From Candidatus Cloacimonadota bacterium (GTDB lineage Bacteria; Cloacimonadota; Cloacimonadia; Cloacimonadales; TCS61): a DNA stretch of 8,049 bases. Positions 1 to 6,200 of this stretch are shown here, piece by piece. The notes under the pieces were generated by a model that was not told where the DNA came from, did not search any database, and saw nothing but the letters and a program-made list of their open reading frames with translations. The position numbers and the translations under genes are program-made. Every line of letters starts with the position of its first letter. Positions within the stretch are counted from its first letter, which is position 1. Location: positions 1 through 8,049 of the forward strand of contig JAUVIJ010000083.1 of the NCBI GenBank assembly GCA_030592835.1. The letters run 5' to 3'.

Positions 1-223
1 CCGGAACCCTATCATCCACCACTTCAACTATATATTTCATCAAATCCTTTTTTTCATCAGGAGTGAGTGTAACAGCTTCACTGGTAGTTCCCAGGCCAAC
101 AACAAAATCGATGCCATTTTCAATTATGAAGTTAAGCAGTTTGCTTAAACTGTTATAATCAATCTCACCAGAAGAAAGAAATGGTGTTACAATTGCTACT
201 CCTGTTCCGGATATTGTATTCAT
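1..223 (-). CDS. dapA: 4-hydroxy-tetrahydrodipicolinate synthase, N-terminal part (runs off left edge)
   Basis: DapA condenses pyruvate with aspartate semialdehyde, the first committed step of DAP and lysine synthesis, in the cytosol. Only the first 74 residues are in the window. They read as the start of the family's TIM barrel: the early VAIVTPF strand at residues 9-15, an acidic-hydrophobic EID at 20-22, and the pyruvate-binding loop GTTSEAVTLT at 45-54, where the usual form is GTTGE; here Ser replaces the Gly before Glu. The catalytic lysine lies beyond the edge. The ATG at 221-223 is the natural start because the protein begins just before the first strand, as in the family. Its upstream sequence is A-rich with no clear Shine-Dalgarno. 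It lies 18 nt after the small membrane gene and on the same strand as dapB and dapF, consistent with a broken-up dap operon. The family call is secure; the start is fairly secure. Confidence 0.9.
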   Translation of the reverse strand, partial: MNTISGTGVAIVTPFLSSGEIDYNSLSKLLNFIIENGIDFVVGLGTTSEAVTLTPDEKKDLMKYIVEVVDDRVP

Positions 224-241
224 GTGCTTATATTAAGTTTA

Positions 242-541
242 TTACTCATCCACTCTTTTGTCTATCTTGCCGTATTCATTTGAAAGATCTTTCTCCAGTT
301 TATATCGTTTAACATAATTTGAGATCGCTATAAAAATAATAAATACAGTAAATATGAAAATAATAATAGTCCAGAATACAGGATTATTCTCAAATATTGC
401 TTCAGCGATGGCATTAATGGAATTTTTCATAAAATTTTTGAATTTTTCAATAATTTGACTGTTTAAGACACCTTCGGAAATACTGTTTAAAATATCCTGA
501 ATAGAAATTTTCAGAGAATAAAAACTGTTATTATGAATCAT
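242..541 (-). CDS. Small single-pass membrane protein, unknown function
   Basis: I do not recognise this 99-residue protein. It has an amphipathic N-terminal half (about residues 10-50), one strong hydrophobic segment at about 55-74 rich in Ile and Phe, then a basic stretch (KRYK, 78-81) and a charged, possibly helical tail. The positive charge after the membrane segment predicts N-terminus outside and C-terminus in the cytosol. There is no cleavable signal peptide or lipobox. I chose the ATG at 541 because GGAG lies five bases before it; the same frame extends to a TTG at 577, but that start has poor ribosome-binding context and would add 12 residues. It sits 63 nt after the response regulator stop and 18 nt before dapA, so it is probably co-transcribed. 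That it partners the kinase and regulator is only a guess from position. Confidence 0.6.
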   Translation of the reverse strand: MIHNNSFYSLKISIQDILNSISEGVLNSQIIEKFKNFMKNSINAIAEAIFENNPVFWTIIIFIFTVFIIFIAISNYVKRYKLEKDLSNEYGKIDKRVDE

Positions 542-546
542 GATTT

Positions 547-550
547 CTCC
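547..550 (-). promoter_or_regulatory. Ribosome binding site GGAG that fixes the membrane protein start
   Basis: On the minus strand GGAG is followed by AAATC and then ATG, an ideal five-base spacing. This favours the 99-residue form over the TTG start 36 nt upstream. Confidence 0.6.
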
Positions 551-604
551 AATAATAAATTTTATTAAAAAACTCAATAAATCTCAACATGAACAACTCT
601 GTAA

Positions 605-1018
605 TTATTTTGGAAGTTCACTTAACGACCAATATTGTTTTATTGTTCTCATTACCTCTAAAAATTTCAAGTAATCTACCGGTTTGACCATATAACCGGC
701 AACACCAAGTTTGAAGCTATTGATCTTATCCCGTTCATCTTTAGAGGTTGTTAATATGATCACAGGGATCTGTTTAAGATATTCATCCTTTTTAAGTGTT
801 TTTAATAATTCAAATCCGCTCATTTTAGGCATGTTCAGATCCAGCATGATCAGTGATGGCTTTTCCTTGCTATCATCTCTCAGGAAGATAAGAGCTTCCT
901 CACCATTACCTACCAGTTCCAGTTTACAGGGCATCTCGATGTCTTTGAATGCCCTTTTGATGGTCATGGCATCCACCAGGTCATCATCGACAACTAATAC
1001 CGGTTTATCATACTTCAT
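605..1018 (-). CDS. Stand-alone response regulator (Rcp1-like receiver domain)
   Basis: A 137-residue protein made only of a CheY-like receiver domain, so it passes on or buffers phosphate rather than binding DNA. The acidic pocket is D11-D12-D13, the phosphate-accepting Asp is D60 in LDLNMP, the switch Thr is T90 in ILTTS, the switch aromatic is Y109, and K112 is followed by Pro. All catalytic residues are therefore present. The LTTS motif, the insertion around residues 47-54 and the YW near the C-terminus (YWSLSELP) are typical of the Rcp1 type that pairs with PAS or phytochrome-type histidine kinases. It starts 39 nt after the stop of the REC-PAS-PAS kinase on the same strand, making that kinase its likely partner (inference). 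The ATG at 1018 lacks a clear Shine-Dalgarno; the receiver fold starts at residue 6, so no other start fits better. Confidence 0.92.
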   Translation of the reverse strand: MKYDKPVLVVDDDLVDAMTIKRAFKDIEMPCKLELVGNGEEALIFLRDDSKEKPSLIMLDLNMPKMSGFELLKTLKKDEYLKQIPVIILTTSKDERDKINSFKLGVAGYMVKPVDYLKFLEVMRTIKQYWSLSELPK

Positions 1019-1057
1019 AATTAATACTGTTTAGCACCATATTTTTTTGTATACAAC

Positions 1058-2875
1058 TTAGGTCTTTGGAAGAGTAAAATAGAAACTTGTTCCTTTACCA
1101 AGTGTAGATTCAAGCCAGATCTGTCCTCCATACATATTGATAATTTTTTTTATCAATGTTAATCCGATTCCCGTGCTTTCGAATTCATCCCTGGGATGAA
1201 GGGTTTGAAATATTTTAAAAATCTTGAGAAAATGTTTCTCATCGATTCCTGGCCCGTTATCAATAATTGAAAATTTCCAAAAATTCTTTTCTCCTTCACA
1301 GGACACGGATATTTCCCCCCGGGGTTTATCCATGAACTTGATAGCATTACTTAACAGATTCTGAAAAACCTGAGTTATCCGGTTACGCTCAAAAATTACA
1401 AGGGGTAATTTATTCTTGATGGTGATCTTTATGTTTGCGGGGGGAGCAATGGCATCAATAACCTCATTTAAGAGAGAATTGAGATCGATCTCGATCTTTT
1501 CTTCTTTTATTCTGCCAACACGGGAGTACTCGAGAATTCCATCGATCAGATCATGCATTCTTTTCACCCGGTTAATAAGAAGTCGCAACTGTTCCTTACC
1601 CTCCTGATTAAATACATCCTCATAATCTGTAGATATCCAGTTGGCTAAAGCACTGATAGCACGTAGGGGAGCTTTCAGGTCATGTGAGACAACATAAGCA
1701 AAATTCTGAAGTTCAGAGTTGACATCTTCAAGTTCCTGAAGTAATTCCTTCTGAATTTTCTCAGATTTTTTTCTATCAGTAACATCAATTGCTGAAGCAG
1801 CTATAAATTTTTGTGATCCCTCAGTATCATGAATTAAAACACTATTCATGAGCATTGGAAAGACTGTTCCATCCTTGTGGGTATGCCAGAGTTCAACTGC
1901 ATTAAAACTACCATTATCAAAAAGCTCTTTATTAATTGCAGCTATGTGAGTTAACTGTTCCTGATTATGGAAAATGCTTGAGTTTTTCCCGATTATACTT
2001 TCTGGTTCATAACCATGAATTTTAGAATAGTATTTATTAATATATTGGATCTCACCGTTTATATCACTTATAGTGATTCCATAGTTTGCATTATCTGCGA
2101 TAACTTTCAATTTCCTGATTTCTTCTTCGACTAAAATTTGCTGGGTAACATTGCTCAAAAAATTAAGAACAGATGGTTTACCTTCCCAATCAATTAAAAC
2201 AGTATTTGCTTTTATCCAGAGGATATTCTTATCCTTGTCAAGCATTCTGAATGTCTGTTGATTCCCAGGATTTTTACCATTTAAAACATCATTAAACAGT
2301 TTCTCTACCCTTTGTTTGTCATTCTTATAGACAAAATCAAGAAATATTTTATCGATAATGTTTTCTTTATCAAATCCAAGAAACTCAATTGTCTGAGGAT
2401 TCATGAAACGGAATTTATTTTCTTGAATAATACAAATAGCTTCATTTGCGTTTTCGAAAATTGCCCGGTATTTCTTCTCGTTCTCTTTAAGTATTTTTTG
2501 TAATCCATGTTTATATAACGCCATCTTAATAGTAACCTGAAGCTCTTTTTCTCCAAACGGCTTTAAAATGTAACCATAAGGTTCAGCACCAGTTGCGGCT
2601 TCTAAAGTATTCTTATTAGAGAAAGCGGTAAGAAAGATTATTGGTATATCCTGGTCCTGATGGATGATCTTTGCGGCTTCAATTCCATCCAGATCACCTT
2701 CCAACATAATATCCATTAAGATCAGATCGGGTTCATGAATCTTCGTTTCCTCTATTGCCTGTAGACCGGTAACTATTATTGCCGGGACTTCATAGCCCAA
2801 AAATTGTAACGTTCTTTTAATGTCTTCGGCAATTAAACGCTCATCTTCAACTACTAGGATCTTCTTAGTATTCAT
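1058..2875 (-). CDS. Cytosolic REC-PAS-PAS sensor histidine kinase
   Basis: A 605-residue multidomain signalling kinase with no membrane segment. In order: receiver domain at about 4-120 (acidic E10-D11-E12, phosphate-accepting D55 in LMDIML, T83, K105-P106); PAS at about 132-250; PAS at about 254-370; a short coiled linker; HisKA at about 388-453 with phospho-accepting H398 in VVSHDLKAPLRAI; HATPase_c at about 495-604 with the N box around N506/N510, G1 box DNGPGI at 539-544, F box IFKIFQTLH and G2 box TGIGL at 568-572. All kinase motifs are intact. A receiver at the front means the kinase is itself an intermediate that can be controlled by another kinase; the PAS domains probably sense a cytosolic small molecule or redox state, ligand unknown. 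The ATG at 2875 has AAGGA six bases upstream. Downstream lies its likely partner, the single-domain regulator. It is unusual to find this between dapF and dapA. Confidence 0.94.
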   Translation of the reverse strand: MNTKKILVVEDERLIAEDIKRTLQFLGYEVPAIIVTGLQAIEETKIHEPDLILMDIMLEGDLDGIEAAKIIHQDQDIPIIFLTAFSNKNTLEAATGAEPYGYILKPFGEKELQVTIKMALYKHGLQKILKENEKKYRAIFENANEAICIIQENKFRFMNPQTIEFLGFDKENIIDKIFLDFVYKNDKQRVEKLFNDVLNGKNPGNQQTFRMLDKDKNILWIKANTVLIDWEGKPSVLNFLSNVTQQILVEEEIRKLKVIADNANYGITISDINGEIQYINKYYSKIHGYEPESIIGKNSSIFHNQEQLTHIAAINKELFDNGSFNAVELWHTHKDGTVFPMLMNSVLIHDTEGSQKFIAASAIDVTDRKKSEKIQKELLQELEDVNSELQNFAYVVSHDLKAPLRAISALANWISTDYEDVFNQEGKEQLRLLINRVKRMHDLIDGILEYSRVGRIKEEKIEIDLNSLLNEVIDAIAPPANIKITIKNKLPLVIFERNRITQVFQNLLSNAIKFMDKPRGEISVSCEGEKNFWKFSIIDNGPGIDEKHFLKIFKIFQTLHPRDEFESTGIGLTLIKKIINMYGGQIWLESTLGKGTSFYFTLPKT

Positions 2876-2895
2876 TGATAATCCTTATTAATTCG

Positions 2896-2924
2896 ATAAT
2901 AATCTATATTTTTTTAAACGTAAA
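2896..2924 (-). promoter_or_regulatory. Possible promoter for the kinase-regulator pair
   Basis: In the 65-nt gap after dapF the minus strand carries TTTACG (2919-2924), a 17-nt spacer and TATTAT (2896-2901), matching the sigma-70 consensus at 4 and 5 of 6 positions. The start point would fall only about 14 nt before the ATG, so the leader would be very short. In such AT-rich sequence chance matches are common, so this is tentative. If real, the signalling genes are transcribed apart from dapB-dapF. Confidence 0.22.
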
Positions 2925-2940
2925 GAAATAATTCAAGAAA

Positions 2941-3726
2941 TTAAACCTGTATTTTTCCGGAAAAGGATAATTCAACCGTTCCAGAAAGGAAGATGTTTTC
3001 TTTTTGATACTCGACTGCAAGATTTCCGCCTGGTACAATTGCTTTAACATTCGTTGATAAATTCATTGTTTTAATTGCTGAGAAAACCACTGCACAGGTT
3101 CCGGATCCACAAGATAGAGTTGGTCCACTTCCCAAGTCCCAGAACCAGAGCTCAAGTTGGTCATCAGAGATGATTCTGGCAAAATTGACATTTACTTTCT
3201 CGGGGAGTTCCTTATTGTTTGATATTTTAGGTCCGAACTCATTCAACATATCTGTGTTGAACTCTTCTACAAAAGAGACAAAATGCATATTGCCAATATT
3301 TACAAGTCTTCCAGAGTATCCTTCGATCTTATAGGTATTGTTATCACGGAATTCAGGTTTGCCCATATTTACCCTGGTAAAAAAGGGATTTTCAGGGGAA
3401 GGGATATATCCTGTTATTATATTCTTTTCAGTTTCAATAGTAACAACGGTTTTATTTGTATTCATGTGAACATAGTTTGTCAAGCATCTGAAAGCAGTTC
3501 CACAAGCTAATCCTTTGGAACCATCGGCATTGAACATATTCATTTTGATATCTGCTTGACTGCTTTTCGAAATCAGGACAACACCATCTGCTCCAATACT
3601 GAAATGACGTTTACAGATAGTAATAGCCAGTTTTTCAGGATTCAGATCAGGATATTGATCAACTGTCTGATCAATATAAATATAGTCATTTCCTTGACCC
3701 TGCATCTTAAAAAAATCAATAATCAT
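2941..3726 (-). CDS. dapF: Diaminopimelate epimerase family protein, divergent substrate pocket
   Basis: DapF interconverts LL- and meso-DAP with two cysteines acting as acid and base. This 261-residue protein has both halves of the fold: KMQGQGNDY at 8-16 with substrate Asn N13, HFSIGADGVVLI at 41-52, FNADGS at 65-70, the first catalytic Cys C75, GNMH at 144-147, N179 and the second catalytic Cys C206 followed by GSG. Several normally fixed residues differ: the first Cys loop is CGTAFRC rather than CGNGxRC, the GNPH motif is GNMH, and the Glu-Arg pair just before the second Cys (WERGxG) is Asp-Leu (D197-L198). In the H. influenzae enzyme that pair contacts the distal amino and carboxyl groups. 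It is therefore either a relaxed DapF or an epimerase/racemase for a different substrate. It starts 5 nt after the dapB stop, with an AGG at the end of dapB as ribosome site, so the two are translationally linked, which favours a DAP role. Confidence 0.85.
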   Translation of the reverse strand: MIIDFFKMQGQGNDYIYIDQTVDQYPDLNPEKLAITICKRHFSIGADGVVLISKSSQADIKMNMFNADGSKGLACGTAFRCLTNYVHMNTNKTVVTIETEKNIITGYIPSPENPFFTRVNMGKPEFRDNNTYKIEGYSGRLVNIGNMHFVSFVEEFNTDMLNEFGPKISNNKELPEKVNVNFARIISDDQLELWFWDLGSGPTLSCGSGTCAVVFSAIKTMNLSTNVKAIVPGGNLAVEYQKENIFLSGTVELSFSGKIQV

Positions 3727-3731
3727 CTGTT

Positions 3732-4469
3732 TTACCTGAAGATCTCGTCAAAAATATCGCCGAAATTATAAAAACCTTGCCTGTTTTTTATCATTTTTGC
3801 CGCTAAAAGAGCTCCGATAGCAAACCCATCCCGGTTACGTGCAATATGGGAAAGCTCGATCGTATCAGCTTGCGAATCAAATCCCAGGTGATGAGTACCG
3901 GGGATTTTGCCGCCTCTGATACTGGCAAAATGAAATTCACCGGGTTTGATTTTTCTGTTCAAACGATCAAATTGAGCTTCCGATTTGTTCTTTAAATTAG
4001 CAATTACAATATCCGATATTTTTTTTGCAGTCCCGGAAGGACTGTCAACTTTAAGGTTATGATGAAGTTCATAACCGAAAACGTCATATTCTTTGATCTT
4101 ATTCATTAATTTTGTCGTGTAATCAATGATCTTATAATACAGATTCATACCCAGAGAAAAATTGTCTGCATAAACCATGCCAATACCGGAAGATGTAACC
4201 AGATCCTCTACATGGGTAAGATTATCCTGCCAACCTGTTGCTCCAATAACACAGTTTTTTTTATTTTCTATATAAATTTTAATGTTATCCAGAACAGTGT
4301 CTGGCAAGGAAAAATCAATACATACATCAACACTGGAAAGAATTGTTGAGGATAAGAAAGTATCCAATTTCGGATCGACTCTGACTATAACATCACAATC
4401 ATAACTAACTGCCAGTTTATCAATAAGTTTTCCCATTTGACCATATCCGATCAGGGCCAGCTTTGTCAA
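3732..4469 (-). CDS. dapB: 4-hydroxy-tetrahydrodipicolinate reductase
   Basis: DapB reduces the DapA product to tetrahydrodipicolinate with NAD(P)H. The 245-residue length matches the short form of the family. Visible motifs: the nucleotide-binding GYGQMG at 8-13, IDFS at 51-54, GATGW at 76-80 (GTTG is the usual form), NFSLGMN at 103-109, and the signature ELHHNLKVDSPSGTA at 134-148, holding the catalytic histidines (H136/H137) and lysine K140. The C-terminal IRGGKIPGTHHLGF and FAIGALLAA blocks are also typical. Translation starts at a TTG at 4467-4469; a very strong Shine-Dalgarno supports it and the Rossmann strand begins at residue 3. It lies 38 nt after the M20 peptidase and 5 nt before dapF, all on one strand. 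The call is secure. Confidence 0.96.
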   Translation of the reverse strand: MTKLALIGYGQMGKLIDKLAVSYDCDVIVRVDPKLDTFLSSTILSSVDVCIDFSLPDTVLDNIKIYIENKKNCVIGATGWQDNLTHVEDLVTSSGIGMVYADNFSLGMNLYYKIIDYTTKLMNKIKEYDVFGYELHHNLKVDSPSGTAKKISDIVIANLKNKSEAQFDRLNRKIKPGEFHFASIRGGKIPGTHHLGFDSQADTIELSHIARNRDGFAIGALLAAKMIKNRQGFYNFGDIFDEIFR

Positions 4470-4475
4470 TTTGAT

Positions 4476-4484
4476 CCTCCCTCC
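4476..4484 (-). promoter_or_regulatory. Strong ribosome binding site for the TTG start of dapB
   Basis: The minus strand reads GGAGGGAGG, then six bases, then TTG. This decides the dapB start: no ATG or GTG lies near the front of the Rossmann fold. A near-perfect site may compensate for the weak start codon. Confidence 0.7.
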
Positions 4485-4507
4485 AATGATGAATAAAAAT
4501 TAATCCA

Positions 4508-5632
4508 TTAACTTTTAGAATAGATCTCCAGTACTTTTTCTACCCAATCTGCCCCGGTAATTAAATCGGGGATTGTTATAAATTCGTCTATTGTATGAAC
4601 TTTGGACATTCCTGTTCCTGCAATTACAATTTCTAATCCATGTTCATTGAATATATTAGCATCACTTCCACCACCGCCGATCTCTGCTTTTGTTTGAAGG
4701 CCTAATATTTCGCTGGTTTTCATTCCCAGTTTTACAGGGGAAGATTCTGAATCGAAACGAAAGCTTTCATATTCTTTATTGATCGTAACATCTACGGTAG
4801 CTTCGAAGCCGTTTAATTTGTACCTGGAAGCAGCATTTATGACTGCCAGACTTATCTGTTCAGTAACCTTGTTCAGCATCTCCTCGCTATGACTCCTGGC
4901 TTCAGCTTTAATCATCACTTCTTTCGGTATTATATTAGTTGCTTTTCCACCGTGTATAACGCCTACATTACAGGTTGTCTGTGCGTCTATTCGTCCCAGT
5001 GTCATCTTACTGATCGCTTCGGATGCAATTTGAATTGCACTCACACCGTTTTCCGGTTCAACACCGGCATGGGCTTCCTTGCCATGGATGATGTATTTCA
5101 TCGAGTTCTGTGAAGGACTACCAATGACTAAATTTCCTACATTATGACCGTCAAGAGCAAAACCCGACCGAGCCTTAAGAAGATCATAATCCACATTTTT
5201 GGCTCCCAGTAAACCGATTTCTTCAGAAATTGTGAACAGAACTTCAATAGGAGCATGGGGTATTTTCTTTTCTTTCAAAGATTTGATTCCCCAGATTATT
5301 TCAGCAATACCCGATTTATCATCAGAGCCAAGTATTGTCGTGCCGTCGGTTATAATTCTGTTATCTTTGATAACGGGTTTAATATTTTTTCCCGGTACAA
5401 CAGTATCCATATGGGCACATAGTAATAGAGGAGTTTTATTTACTGAACCTGGAAAATACGCATAAAGGTTACCGATATTCCCATTAGTTTTTTTATCCGC
5501 ATCATCAAAAACTACTTTAGCTCCGAGTCCTATCAGCTCTTTTTCCAGCTTTTGGGCTACTTCCCTTTCATTCCTGGATTCACTGTCGATTTTCACCAAA
5601 GATATAAAATAATCTGTGATATTATTTTCCAT
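4508..5632 (-). CDS. M20 family di-zinc aminopeptidase (peptidase T-like)
   Basis: A 374-residue cytosolic metallopeptidase of the M20 family, closest in my reading to the peptidase T-like (PepT2/YqjE) branch, which trims N-terminal residues from small peptides. Metal and catalytic residues are all visible: H74 and D76 in CAHMDTV, bridging D104 in GSDDKSG, catalytic E137 and metal ligand E138 in ISEE, D161 in ALDGH and H346 in KVHTIDE. The lid/dimer domain spans about 175-290 with GKEAHAG at 184-190. The ATG at 5632 follows AGGA at a seven-base spacing. It is the first gene of the minus-strand block and 38 nt before dapB. M20 also contains DapE (succinyl-DAP desuccinylase), so a DAP-related deacylase role can be considered, but the sequence looks like a peptidase; peptide or cell-wall peptide salvage fits equally well. 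Confidence 0.88.
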   Translation of the reverse strand: MENNITDYFISLVKIDSESRNEREVAQKLEKELIGLGAKVVFDDADKKTNGNIGNLYAYFPGSVNKTPLLLCAHMDTVVPGKNIKPVIKDNRIITDGTTILGSDDKSGIAEIIWGIKSLKEKKIPHAPIEVLFTISEEIGLLGAKNVDYDLLKARSGFALDGHNVGNLVIGSPSQNSMKYIIHGKEAHAGVEPENGVSAIQIASEAISKMTLGRIDAQTTCNVGVIHGGKATNIIPKEVMIKAEARSHSEEMLNKVTEQISLAVINAASRYKLNGFEATVDVTINKEYESFRFDSESSPVKLGMKTSEILGLQTKAEIGGGGSDANIFNEHGLEIVIAGTGMSKVHTIDEFITIPDLITGADWVEKVLEIYSKS

Positions 5633-5756
5633 GAATTTTCCTGTAAGGCATTTTGGTTATGGTGTTCAGCTTCTTTATATCTGTCAACTGTAAAAAATTT
5701 ATTAGACAAATTGCTGGAAAAACACCATTATGGTTATATCCTTATAAGGAGGGGAA
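5633..5756. promoter_or_regulatory. Divergent intergenic region with a consensus -35 and a spaced inverted repeat
   Basis: This 124-nt gap must hold promoters for both the dap block (minus) and rlpA-psuG (plus). A perfect TTGACA lies on the minus strand at 5682-5687, but the best downstream -10 (CATAAC, minus, 5656-5661) is 20 nt away, which is long. On the plus strand I see no convincing pair. An 8-bp perfect inverted repeat, ATGGTGTT at 5659-5666 and AACACCAT at 5721-5728, brackets the centre and overlaps the presumed minus-strand start region. The control elements are inferred from position; none is certain. Confidence 0.3.
5746..5754 (+). promoter_or_regulatory. Ribosome binding site for the TTG start of the RlpA-like gene
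   Basis: AAGGAGGGG precedes TTG at 5757-5759, with four bases between AGGAGG and the start. No in-frame ATG occurs before the middle of the catalytic domain, and only this start yields the signal peptide. Confidence 0.65.
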
Positions 5757-6200
5757 TTGAATAAAATATTGATATTTCTTTTTCTTCTAAGTTTTTGGAG
5801 TTGTTCTTCGGGCAATTTATACAAAACTGAGGAAATTTCTGACAGGAAAGTTCATAAAAAATTTGAAACTGAAGCTAAATCCAGTACTTCAAAAATAGAG
5901 TTAAAAGGTACTGTTCATTACTGGGTCTGTTCCTATTATGGGGGCAAATTTCACGGTAGAGTAACATCTAATGGTGAAATATTTGATATGTACAAACTGA
6001 CCTGTGCTCATAAGGAACTCCCTTTTAATACAAGTCTGAAGGTCACTAACGAGGACAATGGCAGATCAGTAATAGTTCGTGTTAACGACAGGGGACCTTT
6101 TATAGAAGGGCGAGATCTGGATCTATCTTATGCAGCAGCAGATGCTCTGGGAATATTGAATATTGGAGTGAAAAAATTAAAGGTTCAAATATTGAAATAA
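5757..6200 (+). CDS. rlpA: RlpA-like septal lytic transglycosylase lipoprotein
   Basis: RlpA proteins are outer-membrane lipoproteins that cut peptide-free glycan strands, often at the septum. The 147-residue product begins with a short lipoprotein signal: N-terminal Lys, hydrophobic 4-14, then C16 as the lipidated cysteine (FWSC, a loose lipobox). A Lys/Ser/Glu-rich linker spans about 20-50. The double-psi beta-barrel covers about 51-147 with KFHGRVTSNGEIFD at 64-77, CAHKELPFNTSLKV at 83-96 and VNDRGPF at 109-115. H85 and D111 match, in identity and in their 26-residue spacing, the two key residues of Pseudomonas RlpA. There is no C-terminal SPOR domain, so this is the short form and may not be targeted to denuded septal glycan. 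It is divergent from the dap genes, and its stop codon overlaps the psuG start by one base. Confidence 0.87.
   Translation: MNKILIFLFLLSFWSCSSGNLYKTEEISDRKVHKKFETEAKSSTSKIELKGTVHYWVCSYYGGKFHGRVTSNGEIFDMYKLTCAHKELPFNTSLKVTNEDNGRSVIVRVNDRGPFIEGRDLDLSYAAADALGILNIGVKKLKVQILK

Noticed and set aside
711..1034. Plus-strand open frames opposite the regulator, kinase, dapF and peptidase genes (also for example 3283-3510 and 4889-5113)
   Set aside because: Their translations show no domain motifs, and each lies opposite a gene with clear family signatures; they are antisense by-products.
5699..5740. Sigma-70 promoter for rlpA (TTGCTG at 5711 with TATATC at 5735)
   Set aside because: The match is poor, and the start point would fall within the ribosome binding site.
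5633..5756. A riboswitch or T-box (lysine type) ahead of the dap block
   Set aside because: The leader is too short and I see none of the expected conserved elements on the minus strand.
5659..5760. A 33-codon plus-strand ORF starting ATGGTG upstream of rlpA, whose TGA stop overlaps the rlpA TTG start
   Set aside because: The overlap is suggestive of a coupled leader peptide, but the ribosome site is weak (AAGG ten bases away), 33 open codons are not rare in this base composition, and rlpA has its own strong Shine-Dalgarno.
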